NCBI RefSeq assembly: GCF_015070375.1
Contig: NZ_JADCLL010000005.1
Coordinates: 62,001 to 126,000 of the forward strand
Length of the DNA: 64,000 nt
Source of the DNA: Nocardioides kribbensis
GTDB lineage: Bacteria > Actinomycetota > Actinomycetes > Propionibacteriales > Nocardioidaceae
Reading direction: 5' to 3'
The position numbers were made by a program, and so were the translations under genes. The notes under the pieces are model-generated. The model saw only the letters and a program-made list of their open reading frames with translations. It made no database searches and was not told the DNA's origin. Below, piece by piece: positions 55,148 through 64,000 of the stretch (position 1 is the first letter of the stretch; the number at the start of each line of letters is the position of its first letter).

Positions 55148-55342
55148 GTGAGGCACCCTAGGCCCGAGCGCCGACAGGACGCCTCCGCTCCCCCGCCCCA
55201 CCCGCCGCCGCGCCGCAGGGGCCGAGCCGGACATCACCCCGGTCCTCGTCACGGGCCTCACCACGGCGCGGGGCGAGTGGCCGGGGCGGGCCCAGCCGTC
55301 GGGGGGAGCCCGGCTGTCGGTGGCGTCGGCGAGACTGGCCCG

Positions 55343-58300
55343 GTGACCCCTCCCACCCCCGCGGCCGCGCCGCCCGCCGACCCGCTGGCGCGCTTCAGCG
55401 AGCCGACGCGCACGTGGTTCGCCGCGGCGTTCGCGGAGCCCACCCCGGCGCAGGCCGGCGCGTGGGAGGCGATCGGCGCGGGCCGGCACGCCCTGGTGGT
55501 GGCGCCGACCGGGTCGGGCAAGACCCTGTCGGCCTTCCTGTGGTCGCTCGACCGGCTGCTGTCGACCCCGCCGCCGGAGGACAAGCAGCGCCGCTGCCGG
55601 GTGCTCTACGTCTCCCCGCTGAAGGCGCTGGCCGTGGACGTCGAGCGCAACCTGCGCTCCCCGCTCACGGGCATCCGGCACACCGCCGACCGGCTCGGGT
55701 CCGAGGTGGCCGACGTGCGGGTCGGCGTGCGCTCCGGCGACACGAGCGCGGCCGACCGCCGCAAGCTCACCACCGCTCCGCCCGACATCATGATCACGAC
55801 GCCCGAGTCGCTCTTCCTGATGCTCACCTCCCAGGCCCGCGAGTCGCTGCGCGGCGTCGAGACGGTCATCGTCGACGAGGTCCACGCCGTGGCCGGCGGC
55901 AAGCGCGGCGCCCACCTCGCGCTCACCCTCGAGCGCCTCGACGCCTTGCTGGAGCGGCCGGCGCAGCGGGTCGGGCTGTCGGCCACCGTGCGGCCGCTGG
56001 AGGAGGTCGCGCGCTACCTCGGCGGCTCCGCGCCCGTCGAGATCGTCGCGCCGCCGTCCCGCAAGCAGTGGGAGCTGAGCGTCGTCGTGCCCGTGGAGGA
56101 CATGACCGCCCCGGGGGGCTACGACGAGGAGGACGCCGACGGCGAGGGCTCGGCCACCCGGGCGGCCTCGATCTGGCCCCATGTCGAGGAGCGCGTCGTC
56201 GACCTCATCGAGTCGCACCGCTCGACCATCGTCTTCGCCAACTCCCGGCGGCTCTCCGAGCGCCTCACCTCGCGGCTCAACGAGATCGCCAACGAGCGCG
56301 CCGGCGTCGAGCCCGAGGCCGGGGACCTCGTGCCCGTGCCCGCCGGCGCCCACGACCACGACGGCGACCCCCACGGTGACGGCGCCGGCCACGGGGACGA
56401 CCAACCCGACGACCTGGCCGACGACCTGGCCGACGACCACGACGGCAGCGGACGGACCGTCCCGTCGCGCCCGCCGGCCCAGGTCATGGCCCAGTCCGGG
56501 TCCTCCGGCGGCAGCCCGGAGGGCGCGGTCGTCATCGCCAAGGCCCACCACGGGTCGGTCTCGAAGGAGCAGCGCGCGCTGATCGAGGACGACCTGAAGC
56601 GCGGCCGCCTGCCCGCCGTGGTCGCCACCAGCAGCCTCGAGCTCGGCATCGACATGGGGGCGGTCGACCTGGTCGTGCAGATCGAGTCGCCCCCCTCGGT
56701 CGCCAGCGCCCTGCAGCGCGTGGGCCGTGCGGGCCACCAGGTCGGCGAGGTGTCACGGGGGGTGCTCTTCCCCAAGCACCGTGGCGACCTCGCCCAGACC
56801 GCCGTCGCCGTGCAGCGCATGCGCGCCGGCGCCATCGAGTCGCTGCGGGTGCCGACCAACCCCCTCGACGTGCTGGCCCAGCAGGTCGTGGCCATCACCG
56901 CGCTCGAGGGCTGGGACGCCGACGAGCTCTTCGCCCTGGTGCGCCGCTCGGCGCCGTTCACCGCCCTGCCCCGCTCGGCCTACGACGCCACCCTCGACCT
57001 GCTCAGCGGCCGCTACCCCTCCGACGAGTTCGCCGAGCTGCGCCCGCGCATCGTCTGGGACCGCGTCACCGGCGAGCTCACCGGCCGGCCCGGCGCGCAG
57101 CGCCTGGCGGTGACCAGCGGCGGCACCATCCCCGACCGCGGCCTCTTCGGGGTCTTCCTGGTCGGCGGCGAGGGCCCGGGGCGGCGCGTCGGCGAGCTCG
57201 ACGAGGAGATGGTCTACGAGTCGCGCGTCGGCGACGTCTTCGCCCTCGGCGCCACCAGCTGGCGCATCGAGGACATCACCCACGACCGGGTCCTCGTCAC
57301 CCCGGCTCCCGGCATCCCGGGCCGGCTGCCCTTCTGGAAGGGCGACAGCCTGGGCCGCCCCGCCGAGCTGGGCCAGGCCATCGGTGCCTTCACCCGGGAG
57401 CTGGCCGCGCTGCCCCGCCCCGCTGCCGAGGCCAAGGTGCGCGAGGAGGGTCTCGACGAGTGGGCCGCGGGCAACCTGGTGTCCTACCTCCACGAGCAGC
57501 TGGAGGCCACCAACACCCTGCCCAGCGACCGCACCCTGCTCGTCGAGCGCTTCCGCGACGAGCTCGGCGACTGGCGCCTGGTCCTCCACTCGCCCTACGG
57601 CACCCCCGTGCACGCGCCGTGGGCCCTCGCGCTCAACGCACGCCTGCGCGAGCGCTACGGCGTCGACGGCCAGGCCGTGGCCTCCGACGACGGCATCGTC
57701 ATCCGCATCCCCGACACCGACGCCGAGCCGCCCGGCGCGGAGCTGGTGGTCTTCGAGCCCGACGAGGTCGACGACCTGGTCACCCAGGAGGTCGGTGGCT
57801 CGGCGCTCTTCGCCTCCCGCTTCCGCGAGTGCGCCGCCCGGGCCCTGCTGCTGCCCCGGCGCGACCCGGGTCGCCGCTCACCGCTGTGGCAGCAGCGTCA
57901 GCGCTCGGCGGCGCTGCTGGAGGTCGCCTCCAAGTACCCGTCGTTCCCGATCGTGCTCGAGGCCGTGCGTGAGTGCCTCCAGGACGTCTACGACCTCCCG
58001 TCCCTGATCGGCCTCATGCGACGGGTGGAGCAGCGCGAGGTGCAGGTGGTCGACGTGGCCACGCCGTCGCCCTCGCCCTTCGCCCGCAGCCTGCTCTTCG
58101 GCTACGTCGCGCAGTTCGTCTACGAGGGCGACTCCCCCATCGCCGAGCGCCGCGCCGCGGCGCTCTCGCTCGACCAGGGCCTGCTCGCCGAGCTGCTGGG
58201 CCGCGCCGAGCTGCGCGAGCTGCTCGACCCCGAGGTGCTCGAGGAGGTCGCCGCCGAGCTCCAGCGGCTGACCGAGGAGCGACGGGCCCGCGACGCCGAG

Positions 58301-60136
58301 GGCGTGGCCGACCTGCTGCGCCTGCTCGGGCCGCTGAGCACCGACGAGATCGCCGCGCGCAGCGTGCCCGACGCCGACGTCACCGGGTGGCTGTCAGCGC
58401 TCGCGCAGAGCCGCCGCGTGGTCGAGCTGCGGATGGCCGGCGACGAGCGCTGGTCGGCGATCGAGGACGTCGGCCGCCTGCGTGACGGTCTGGGCACCCC
58501 CGTGCCCCCGGGCACGCCGGAGGCGTTCACCGACCCCGTCGACGACCCGCTGGGCGACCTGGTCGCACGCTTCGCGCGCACCCACGGACCCTTCACCACC
58601 GACGACGTCGCCGCGCGCCTGGGCCTCGGCACGGCGGTCGTGCGCCACACCCTGCAGCGCCTGGCCGCCTCGGGGCGGGTGCTGGAGGGCGAGTTCCGAC
58701 CGCACGGCTCGGGCAGCGAGTGGTGCGAGGCCGAGGTGCTGCGCCGTCTGCGCCGCCGCTCGCTGGCCCGGCTGCGCAAGGAGGTCGAGCCCGTCGACCC
58801 CGAGGCGCTGGGCCGCTTCCTGCCGGCCTGGCAGCACGTGTGGGCCGCCTCCACCAGCGGTCGGGGCGGCCTGCGCGGCGTCGACGGCGTGCTCGCCGCC
58901 GTCGACCAGCTCGCCGGCTGTGCCGTGCCCGCCTCGGCGCTGGAGCCGCTGGTGCTCTCGGCGCGGGTGCGTGACTACGAGCCGTCGTACCTCGACGAGC
59001 TCACCGCCTCCGGGGAGGTCGTCTGGTCGGGTCATGGCGCGCTGCCGGGCTCCGACGGCTGGGTGTCGCTCCACCTCGCCGACCAGGCCCCGCTGACGCT
59101 GCCCGCCCACGAGCCCTTCGACCACAGCGAGCTGCACCAGGCCATCCTCGACTCCCTCGAGGGCGGCGGCGCGTGGTTCTTCCGCCAGCTCGTGCAGCAG
59201 GTGCAGGCCACCGGCCAGAGCGCCACCGACCAGGCCGTCTCGGCGGCGCTGTGGGACCTGGTCTGGTCGGGGCGGGTCAGCAACGACACCCTCACCCCGC
59301 TGCGCGCGCTGCCCCGCGGTGGCTCCTCGGCCCACCGCAGCAAGCGCCCGCCGCCGCGGCTGCGGATGTCGTCGACCACCGGCGGGCGCGGCGGCGCCCG
59401 ACCCGCGCCACGCACCGGCCCTCCCGAGACCGCCGGCCGCTGGGCGCTGCTGCCCGACGTCGACGCCGACCCGACCCGCCGCGCCCACGCCAGCGCCGAG
59501 CACCTGCTGGAGCGTCACGGCGTGGTGATCCGCGGTGCCGTGATGAGCGAGCGCGTCGCCGGCGGCTTCGCCGCGGTCTACAAGGTGCTCTCGGCCTTCG
59601 AGGACTCCGGTCGCTGCCGACGGGGCTACTTCGTCAGTGGCCTGGGCGCAGCGCAGTTCGGCACCGCGGGGTCCATCGACCGGCTGCGGACCTTCTCCGA
59701 GGCCGCCGAGGGATCCGGCGACGCCAAGCCCCTCGCGGTCGCCCTCGCCGCCACCGATCCCGCCAACCCCTACGGCGCGGCCCTGCCCTGGCCCGCGCGA
59801 CCCTCGACCAGCGAGGCCGCCGAGGGCGAGAAGGGCCACCGCCCCGGCCGCAAGGCCGGCGGCCTGGTGGTGCTCGTCGACGGGGAGCTCACCCTCTACG
59901 TCGAGCGCGGCGGCCGCACCCTGCTCACCTGGACCGACGACGTCGACCGGCTCACCCTCGGCGCCCAGTCGCTCGCCGACGCCGCCCGGGCCGGGGCGCT
60001 GGGCCGGATGACGGTGGAGAAGGCCGACGGCGCCCCGCTGCTGGGCGGCGGCACGACCCCGCTGCGCGAGGCGCTGCAGTCGGCCGGCTTCCTGGCCACC
60101 CCGCGCGGGCTGCAGCTGAGGAGCCGGGGTGCCTGA
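55343..60136 (+). CDS. lhr: Large helicase-related protein Lhr
   Basis: The 1597-residue SF2 helicase has motif I APTGSGKT (about 54-61), DEVH (near 177-180), VGLSATVRPLEEVA, TSSLELGIDMGAVDLVVQIESP and the QRVGRAGH of motif VI. It continues with the winged-helix and large C-terminal domains typical of actinobacterial Lhr (usual length 1500-1600). Mycobacterial Lhr is a 3'-5' translocase induced by DNA damage. Residues about 333-371 are an Asp/His/Gly-rich insertion (DDLADDLADDHDGSG) in the RecA2 region, unlike the compact core. The GTG at 55343 is 38 bases after the last plausible divergent promoter region. It overlaps the nei gene by 8 bases, a coupling known for the pair. Confidence 0.95.
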   Translation: MTPPTPAAAPPADPLARFSEPTRTWFAAAFAEPTPAQAGAWEAIGAGRHALVVAPTGSGKTLSAFLWSLDRLLSTPPPEDKQRRCRVLYVSPLKALAVDVERNLRSPLTGIRHTADRLGSEVADVRVGVRSGDTSAADRRKLTTAPPDIMITTPESLFLMLTSQARESLRGVETVIVDEVHAVAGGKRGAHLALTLERLDALLERPAQRVGLSATVRPLEEVARYLGGSAPVEIVAPPSRKQWELSVVVPVEDMTAPGGYDEEDADGEGSATRAASIWPHVEERVVDLIESHRSTIVFANSRRLSERLTSRLNEIANERAGVEPEAGDLVPVPAGAHDHDGDPHGDGAGHGDDQPDDLADDLADDHDGSGRTVPSRPPAQVMAQSGSSGGSPEGAVVIAKAHHGSVSKEQRALIEDDLKRGRLPAVVATSSLELGIDMGAVDLVVQIESPPSVASALQRVGRAGHQVGEVSRGVLFPKHRGDLAQTAVAVQRMRAGAIESLRVPTNPLDVLAQQVVAITALEGWDADELFALVRRSAPFTALPRSAYDATLDLLSGRYPSDEFAELRPRIVWDRVTGELTGRPGAQRLAVTSGGTIPDRGLFGVFLVGGEGPGRRVGELDEEMVYESRVGDVFALGATSWRIEDITHDRVLVTPAPGIPGRLPFWKGDSLGRPAELGQAIGAFTRELAALPRPAAEAKVREEGLDEWAAGNLVSYLHEQLEATNTLPSDRTLLVERFRDELGDWRLVLHSPYGTPVHAPWALALNARLRERYGVDGQAVASDDGIVIRIPDTDAEPPGAELVVFEPDEVDDLVTQEVGGSALFASRFRECAARALLLPRRDPGRRSPLWQQRQRSAALLEVASKYPSFPIVLEAVRECLQDVYDLPSLIGLMRRVEQREVQVVDVATPSPSPFARSLLFGYVAQFVYEGDSPIAERRAAALSLDQGLLAELLGRAELRELLDPEVLEEVAAELQRLTEERRARDAEGVADLLRLLGPLSTDEIAARSVPDADVTGWLSALAQSRRVVELRMAGDERWSAIEDVGRLRDGLGTPVPPGTPEAFTDPVDDPLGDLVARFARTHGPFTTDDVAARLGLGTAVVRHTLQRLAASGRVLEGEFRPHGSGSEWCEAEVLRRLRRRSLARLRKEVEPVDPEALGRFLPAWQHVWAASTSGRGGLRGVDGVLAAVDQLAGCAVPASALEPLVLSARVRDYEPSYLDELTASGEVVWSGHGALPGSDGWVSLHLADQAPLTLPAHEPFDHSELHQAILDSLEGGGAWFFRQLVQQVQATGQSATDQAVSAALWDLVWSGRVSNDTLTPLRALPRGGSSAHRSKRPPPRLRMSSTTGGRGGARPAPRTGPPETAGRWALLPDVDADPTRRAHASAEHLLERHGVVIRGAVMSERVAGGFAAVYKVLSAFEDSGRCRRGYFVSGLGAAQFGTAGSIDRLRTFSEAAEGSGDAKPLAVALAATDPANPYGAALPWPARPSTSEAAEGEKGHRPGRKAGGLVVLVDGELTLYVERGGRTLLTWTDDVDRLTLGAQSLADAARAGALGRMTVEKADGAPLLGGGTTPLREALQSAGFLATPRGLQLRSRGA

Positions 60137-60941
60137 GGGCGACACCGTCTTCCGCGCCGCCCGGCTGCTCGACCGCTCGCTCTCGGGCCGGGTGCTCGTG
60201 CGCACCGACTTCCGGGTGCCGCAGCACGCCACCACCGACCTGTCCGGGGGCAGCGTGCGGGCGACGGTCTCGCGCGGCAAGCACCTGCTCACACGCATCG
60301 AGCACCCGACCGGTCGCTGGACCCTCCACACCCACCTCAAGATGGAGGGCGCCTGGCGGGTGCTGGACTCCGGGGCGCGCTGGCCCCGCCCGGCCCACCA
60401 GGCACGCGTGGTGCTCGACGTGGGGCCGCGCCACGCGGTCGGGTTCTCCCTGGGGATCGTGGAGCTGCTGCCCACCGCTGACGAGGACGCGGTCGTGGGC
60501 CACCTCGGACCCGACCTGCTCGGCCCCGACTGGGACGAGGACGAGGCGCTGCGCCGCCTCCACGAGGACGACGCCCGCGAGGTCGGCGACGCGCTGCGCG
60601 ACCAGACCAGGCTGGCGGGCCTGGGCAACATGTACGTCGCCGAGCTGTGCTTCGTCACCGGCGTGCACCCCCGCGTGCCCGTCGGCGAGGTGCGCGACCT
60701 GCCGCGCATGGTGCGCCGTGGGCGCCAGATGCTCGACCTCAACAAGGAGCGGGCGGTCCAGTCCACCACCGGCGACCTGCGCGAGCGCCGGCGCACGTGG
60801 GTCTACCGCCAGGACCACGCGCCGTGTCGGCGCTGCGGCACGAGGGTGGAGGTCGACCTGCAGGGCCCGGCCGGCCGCGAGCGCGCGATCTACTTCTGCC
60901 CGTCGTGCCAGCCCGTGCCCACGGGGCCCGGCCGGTCCTGA
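60129..60941 (+). CDS. nei: Endonuclease VIII-type DNA glycosylase (Nei2)
   Basis: The 270-residue protein begins VPEGDTVFRAARLLDRSL; after removal of the first residue P2 is the catalytic N-terminus, with E3 second, as in Fpg/Nei glycosylases. The helix-two-turn-helix region is RLAGLGNMYVAELCFVTGVHP, and the C-terminal zinc finger has CRRC and CPSC. It excises oxidised pyrimidines and cuts the AP site. The start lies inside lhr (8-base overlap), and the lhr-nei2 pairing is conserved in actinobacteria. The convergent clgR gene follows. Confidence 0.94.
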   Translation: MPEGDTVFRAARLLDRSLSGRVLVRTDFRVPQHATTDLSGGSVRATVSRGKHLLTRIEHPTGRWTLHTHLKMEGAWRVLDSGARWPRPAHQARVVLDVGPRHAVGFSLGIVELLPTADEDAVVGHLGPDLLGPDWDEDEALRRLHEDDAREVGDALRDQTRLAGLGNMYVAELCFVTGVHPRVPVGEVRDLPRMVRRGRQMLDLNKERAVQSTTGDLRERRRTWVYRQDHAPCRRCGTRVEVDLQGPAGRERAIYFCPSCQPVPTGPGRS

Positions 60942-60975
60942 GCGACAGCCCGACGCGCTCCGAGGCCGCGGCGGG

Positions 60976-61278
60976 TCAGGCGGCGGAGGCGACGACGGGG
61001 CCGGCGGCGCGCGGCACCGGGAGCGGTGTGGCCGCGGTGGCGGCCTCCTCCAGGGCGACGGCGTCGGAGACCGAGCGGAGCACCAGCGAGAGCGGCACGT
61101 CGAGGGCCTGGCACAGCGAGAACAGCAGCTCGGAGGAGGCTTCCTTCTGGCCGCGCTCGATCTCGGAGATGTAGCCCAGGCTGACCCTGGCCTGCTCGGA
61201 GACCTCGCGCAGGGTCATGCCCCGTTGCATCCGCTGCGCGCGGAGCACGTCGCCGAGCAGGCGGCGGAAGAGCACCAT
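60976..61278 (-). CDS. clgR: ClgR-family transcriptional regulator
   Basis: The 100-residue protein has an N-terminal Cro/CI helix-turn-helix: [58 protein letters not shown], with the ClgR-specific [21 protein letters not shown] segment. ClgR activates clp protease and stress genes in actinobacteria and is itself turned over by Clp; the AA at the very end (VVASAA) fits such regulated degradation. It follows cinA on the same strand, 54 bases downstream, an order known in other actinobacteria. The start is ATG at 61276-61278. Confidence 0.93.
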   Translation of the reverse strand: MVLFRRLLGDVLRAQRMQRGMTLREVSEQARVSLGYISEIERGQKEASSELLFSLCQALDVPLSLVLRSVSDAVALEEAATAATPLPVPRAAGPVVASAA

Positions 61279-61332
61279 GCGAGCCTCCGTGGGTTGTCCG
61301 GTCGATCTCCGGGTCGATCAAGGATGCCAACG

Positions 61333-61908
61333 CTACCGGAGAGGGTTCTGTTCCACCCGGAGGTCCCCGGGGTCGGCGTCGTCGTGGGGCTCCCCGGGAC
61401 CGGCGGCGGCCTCCTGGTCGAGGTGCACCAGCAGGCCGAGCAGCGCCTCGCGACACGTGCTCTCCTGGATCTGCGCGCGGGTGCCCGCGAGCTCCAGCGA
61501 CAGCACCGAGGTGACCTCGGGGCCGGCCACGCCGACGAAGACCGTGCCCACCGGGCGCCCCTCCTGCGCGTCGGGCCCGGCCACCCCCGTCGTGGCCAGG
61601 GCGTACGTCGCGCCTGCGACCCGGCGGGCGCCCCCGGCCATCGCGGCGGCGCAGTCGGCCGAGACGACGCCGTGCTCGTCGACCAGCTCCTGGGGCACGC
61701 CCAGCAGCGAGACCTTGAGGTCGGTGGCGTAGGTGACCGCCCCGCCGCGGTAGACCGCCGACGCACCCGGCACGGCGGTGAGCGCCGTCGCGAGGCGGCC
61801 GCCGGTGAGCGACTCGGCGGTGGCGACGGTGGCGCCCTCGGCGCGCAGCCGGTCGACCAGGCGGGTGGCGACCTCGGTGAGGTCGTCGGGGGCGGGGCGT
61901 CGCAGCAT
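61333..61908 (-). CDS. CinA C-terminal domain protein (nicotinamide-nucleotide amidase)
   Basis: The 191-residue product is the stand-alone CinA_C (PncC) domain: VATAESLTGGRLATALTAVPGASAVYRGGAVTYATDLKVSLLGV with the catalytic-site serine in ESLTGG, then VVSADCAAAMAGGARRVAGATYALATTGVAGPD and PVGTVFVGVAG. It deamidates nicotinamide mononucleotide in NAD salvage. The N-terminal COG1058 domain of full CinA is missing, as usual for this locus. The ATG at 61906-61908 is used; a longer frame adds low-complexity sequence. clgR follows, and pgsA2, often its neighbour, is not here. Confidence 0.92.
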   Translation of the reverse strand: MLRRPAPDDLTEVATRLVDRLRAEGATVATAESLTGGRLATALTAVPGASAVYRGGAVTYATDLKVSLLGVPQELVDEHGVVSADCAAAMAGGARRVAGATYALATTGVAGPDAQEGRPVGTVFVGVAGPEVTSVLSLELAGTRAQIQESTCREALLGLLVHLDQEAAAGPGEPHDDADPGDLRVEQNPLR

Positions 61909-61990
61909 GCCCCGACCCTGCCACAGCGGGTGCGGTGTCGTGCCGGTCGGGCGGGGGCCGGGCGAGGGCACCGCCCGTAGGCTCCCCGGC

Positions 61991-63769
61991 ATGCCGCTGC
62001 CCATCGAGGACTACGCCCTGATCGGCGACCGGCGCACCGCGGCGCTGGTCGGGACCGACGGCTCGGTCGACTGGCTCTGCCTGCCTCGCTTCGACTCTCC
62101 CGCCTGCCTGGCCGCCCTGCTCGGCACGCCGGAGCACGGCCACTGGCAGCTGGTGCCGACGGTGCCCTACGCCACCGAGCGGCGCTACCTCGGCTCCTCG
62201 GCGATGCTGGAGACGACCTTCACCACGGCCGCGGGCGTGGTGACCCTGACCGACGTGATGCCCCGCGGCGACCAGCGGGCCGACCTGGTGCGCCGCCTGG
62301 TCTGCGTGAGCGGCACGGTGCCGATGCGTCACGAGTGGCGGCTGCGCCCCGACTACGGCCGGATCCGGCCGTGGGTGCGTCGCGAGTGCCTCGGCGGCGA
62401 GGACGTCATCACCGCGGTGGCCGGCCCCGACAAGCTCGTGCTGCGCGGGCCGCGGCTCCCGGTGGCGGTCGACCACACCCACGCCGACGAGTTCAGTCTC
62501 GCCGCCGGGGAGGAGCTGTCCTTCGCGATGGTGTGGCTGCCCTCGCACGTCGAGCCCGGTCACCTGGGCGACCTCGACGCGCGGGTGGCCGAGACGGTGG
62601 CCGAGGACGAGGCGTGGGCGCAGGTGTGCCGCCAGGACCTCCCCCACCCCGAGGCCGTGCGACGCTCGCTGCTGACGCTGCGGCTGATGACCCACGAGGT
62701 GACGGGGGGCATCGTCGCGGCGCCCACGACCTCGCTGCCCGAGGAGTTCGGCGGCGAGCGCAATTGGGACTACCGCTTCTGCTGGCTGCGCGACGCCGCG
62801 CTGACGCTCGCCTCGCTGCTGCAGGCCGGCTACACCGAGGAGGCCGCGGCGTGGCGCGACTGGCTGCTGCGCGCGGTGGCCGGCGACCCCGAGGACCTGC
62901 AGGTGATGTACGCCGTGGACGGCTCCCGCCGGCTGCCCGAGTCGGAGCTCGACCACCTGCCGGGCTACGCCGGCTCACGCCCGGTGAGGATCGGCAACGG
63001 CGCCGTCGGGCAGCGCCAGCACGACGTGCTGGGCGAGGTGATGGACGCCCTCGCGCTGGTGCGCGAGCACCTCGGCGACGACGACCCCAACGCCTGGGCG
63101 CTGCAGCGGGCCCTGGTCGACGACCTGGTCACCCGCTGGCGCGATCCCGACCACGGCATCTGGGAGATCCGTGGGGAGCCGCGCCACTTCACCCACTCGC
63201 GCGCCATGGTGTGGGTCGCCTTCGACCGGGCCGTGCGGGCGGTCGAGGAGCGGGGTCTGCCCGGCGACGTCGACCGGTGGCGCCGCGAGCGCGACGCCGC
63301 CCGCGACCTGGTGCTTGGTGAGGGGTGGGACTCCGAGCGGGGCACGTTCGTGCAGCACCCCGGCACCCGCGAGGTCGACGCCTCGCTGCTGGTGCTGGCC
63401 ACCATCGGGCTGCTGCCCGGCGACGACCCGCGTCTGGCCGGCACCATCCGTGCCGTCGAGGAGGACCTGCTGCGTGACGGGCTCGTGCTCCGCTACCGCA
63501 CCGCCAGCGGAGTCGACGGGCTCTCCGGCGACGAGCACCCCTTCCTGGCGTGCTCGTTCTGGCTGGCCTCGGCCTACGCCGTCGTCGGTCGCCTCGACGA
63601 CGCGCGGGCCCTGCTCGGGCGGCTGGTCGGGCTCTCCACCGATGTCGGCCTCCTCGCCGAGGAGTACGACCCGGGGGCCGAGCGCATGGTCGGCAACTTC
63701 CCCCAGGCCTTCAGCCACCTGGCCCTCGTGCAGGCGGCGTTCCACCTCGCCGCGGCCGAGCGCCGCTGA
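61991..63769 (+). CDS. Glycoside hydrolase family 15 protein (glucoamylase/trehalase-like)
   Basis: The 592-residue protein has the N-terminal beta domain (IEDYALIGDRRTAALVGTDGSVDWLCLPRFDSPACLAALLG) and an alpha/alpha-toroid catalytic domain with ERNWDYRFCWLRDAALTLASLLQAGY, the substrate-binding RNWDYR block, and WEIRGEPRHFTHSRAMVWVAFDRAV, whose first Glu is the general-acid position. EEYDPGAERMVGNFPQAFSHLALV near the end carries the second catalytic Glu. There is no signal peptide, so it acts in the cytoplasm. Such actinobacterial GH15 proteins include trehalases and glucan-cleaving enzymes. It is divergent from cinA; the ATG at 61991 has no longer credible alternative. Confidence 0.93.
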   Translation: MPLPIEDYALIGDRRTAALVGTDGSVDWLCLPRFDSPACLAALLGTPEHGHWQLVPTVPYATERRYLGSSAMLETTFTTAAGVVTLTDVMPRGDQRADLVRRLVCVSGTVPMRHEWRLRPDYGRIRPWVRRECLGGEDVITAVAGPDKLVLRGPRLPVAVDHTHADEFSLAAGEELSFAMVWLPSHVEPGHLGDLDARVAETVAEDEAWAQVCRQDLPHPEAVRRSLLTLRLMTHEVTGGIVAAPTTSLPEEFGGERNWDYRFCWLRDAALTLASLLQAGYTEEAAAWRDWLLRAVAGDPEDLQVMYAVDGSRRLPESELDHLPGYAGSRPVRIGNGAVGQRQHDVLGEVMDALALVREHLGDDDPNAWALQRALVDDLVTRWRDPDHGIWEIRGEPRHFTHSRAMVWVAFDRAVRAVEERGLPGDVDRWRRERDAARDLVLGEGWDSERGTFVQHPGTREVDASLLVLATIGLLPGDDPRLAGTIRAVEEDLLRDGLVLRYRTASGVDGLSGDEHPFLACSFWLASAYAVVGRLDDARALLGRLVGLSTDVGLLAEEYDPGAERMVGNFPQAFSHLALVQAAFHLAAAERR

Positions 63770-63801
63770 CGGAGTCCCGCGGTCCGGCGGGCCGGACGCA
63801 G

Positions 63802-63833
63802 GACGGGGCCCTGCCGGTCGGCAGGGCCCCGTC
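63802..63833. terminator. Bidirectional terminator after the GH15 gene
   Basis: GACGGGGCCCTGCCG and CGGCAGGGCCCCGTC form a near-continuous 15-base palindrome with a 2-base centre, between the convergent GH15 gene and the last, partial gene. Confidence 0.85.
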
Positions 63834-63864
63834 GGTGCTGGTGCGGGTCGGGCGGGTCAGTCGG

Positions 63865-64000
63865 TCACTTCACGACCCGGATCGTGGAGGTCCCGCCGAC
63901 GGTCGCGTCGCCCTTGCTCCACTCGACCTGGAGGGTCTTGGTGCCGACCCGGTCGAAGGGTGCGAGGCGGATCTTCGCGACGCCCTGGCGGTTGGTCGTG
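63865..64000 (-). CDS. 3' end of a gene for an Ig-like domain protein (partial)
   Basis: Only the last 45 codons are present, ending at TGA 63865-63867. They read TNRQGVAKIRLAPFDRVGTK, then TLQVEWSKGDATVGGTSTIR and VVK. The alternating strand pattern resembles the last Ig-like or bacterial Ig domain of a secreted multi-domain protein, as in actinobacterial adhesins or Ig-like repeats. The start lies beyond the right edge, so nothing can be said of its size, signal or function. Confidence 0.6.
   Translation of the reverse strand, partial: TTNRQGVAKIRLAPFDRVGTKTLQVEWSKGDATVGGTSTIRVVK

Overview
The window is chromosomal DNA of a very high-GC actinobacterium, most likely a Nocardioides-type member of the Nocardioidaceae. 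The evidence is GTG-rich starts, the gene order thrS / HIT / pgsA / pdxS / pdxT / yebC / ruvCAB known from actinobacteria, actinobacterial LexA boxes (CGAAC-N4-GTTCG), a PafBC-type recA promoter, a guanidine-III riboswitch and an RRHVDL-type leader peptide before sulfite reductase. No insertion sequence, integrase, phage gene, rRNA or CRISPR array was found. Species rank is inference.

Layout. 1-2906 (minus): ruvB (partial), ruvA, ruvC under a LexA box, yebC, pdxT. 2968-8752 (minus): two tandem paralogous modules of secreted SipW/TasA-type proteins, each with its own ER-type (Ser/His) signal peptidase. With a lipoprotein gene (9002-9850, plus) they separate pdxT from pdxS (9998-10912). 10965-16943: PIP-synthase-type pgsA, an inositol-phosphatase-like gene, a HIT protein, a TetR regulator, a small basic protein, ferredoxin/FprB reductase and an AurF-type diiron oxygenase. 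17133-21719: DUF1906-like lipoprotein, thrS, an F420/NADP-reductase-like protein, and a guanidine-III riboswitch with its SMR exporter.

22213-24373: two valine tRNAs in opposite orientation around an aminotransferase gene, tRNA-Gly and tRNA-Cys, a frameshifted small membrane gene and a LexA-box-controlled gene of unknown function. 24442-32266: K+ channel, YihY family, DctA transporter with a divergent DcuS/DcuR-type two-component system, two unknown genes. 32353-37795: glyA, then the plus-strand sulfur operon (leader peptide, sir, zinc-ribbon protein, cysH, cbiX). 37859-40483 (minus): phosphoribosyltransferase, PPK2, HipA-like kinase, DUF3037, mostly with start/stop overlaps.

40628-42543: recA-recX with LexA and PafBC signals. 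42787-48604 (minus): two glycosyltransferases, a methyltransferase, a membrane molybdopterin oxidoreductase, a membrane protein and an OmpR-type two-component system. 48837-55147: membrane protein, epimerase, MTA phosphorylase, DUF3046, ABC exporter. 55343-64000: lhr-nei repair pair, clgR, cinA, a GH15 enzyme and the 3' end of a secreted-type gene.

Common themes are DNA repair (ruvCAB, recAX, lhr-nei, three LexA boxes), sulfur assimilation with cysteine-sensing potential, and cell-surface protein export. Most neighbouring genes overlap by GTGA/ATGA or TGATG, so translational coupling is widespread.
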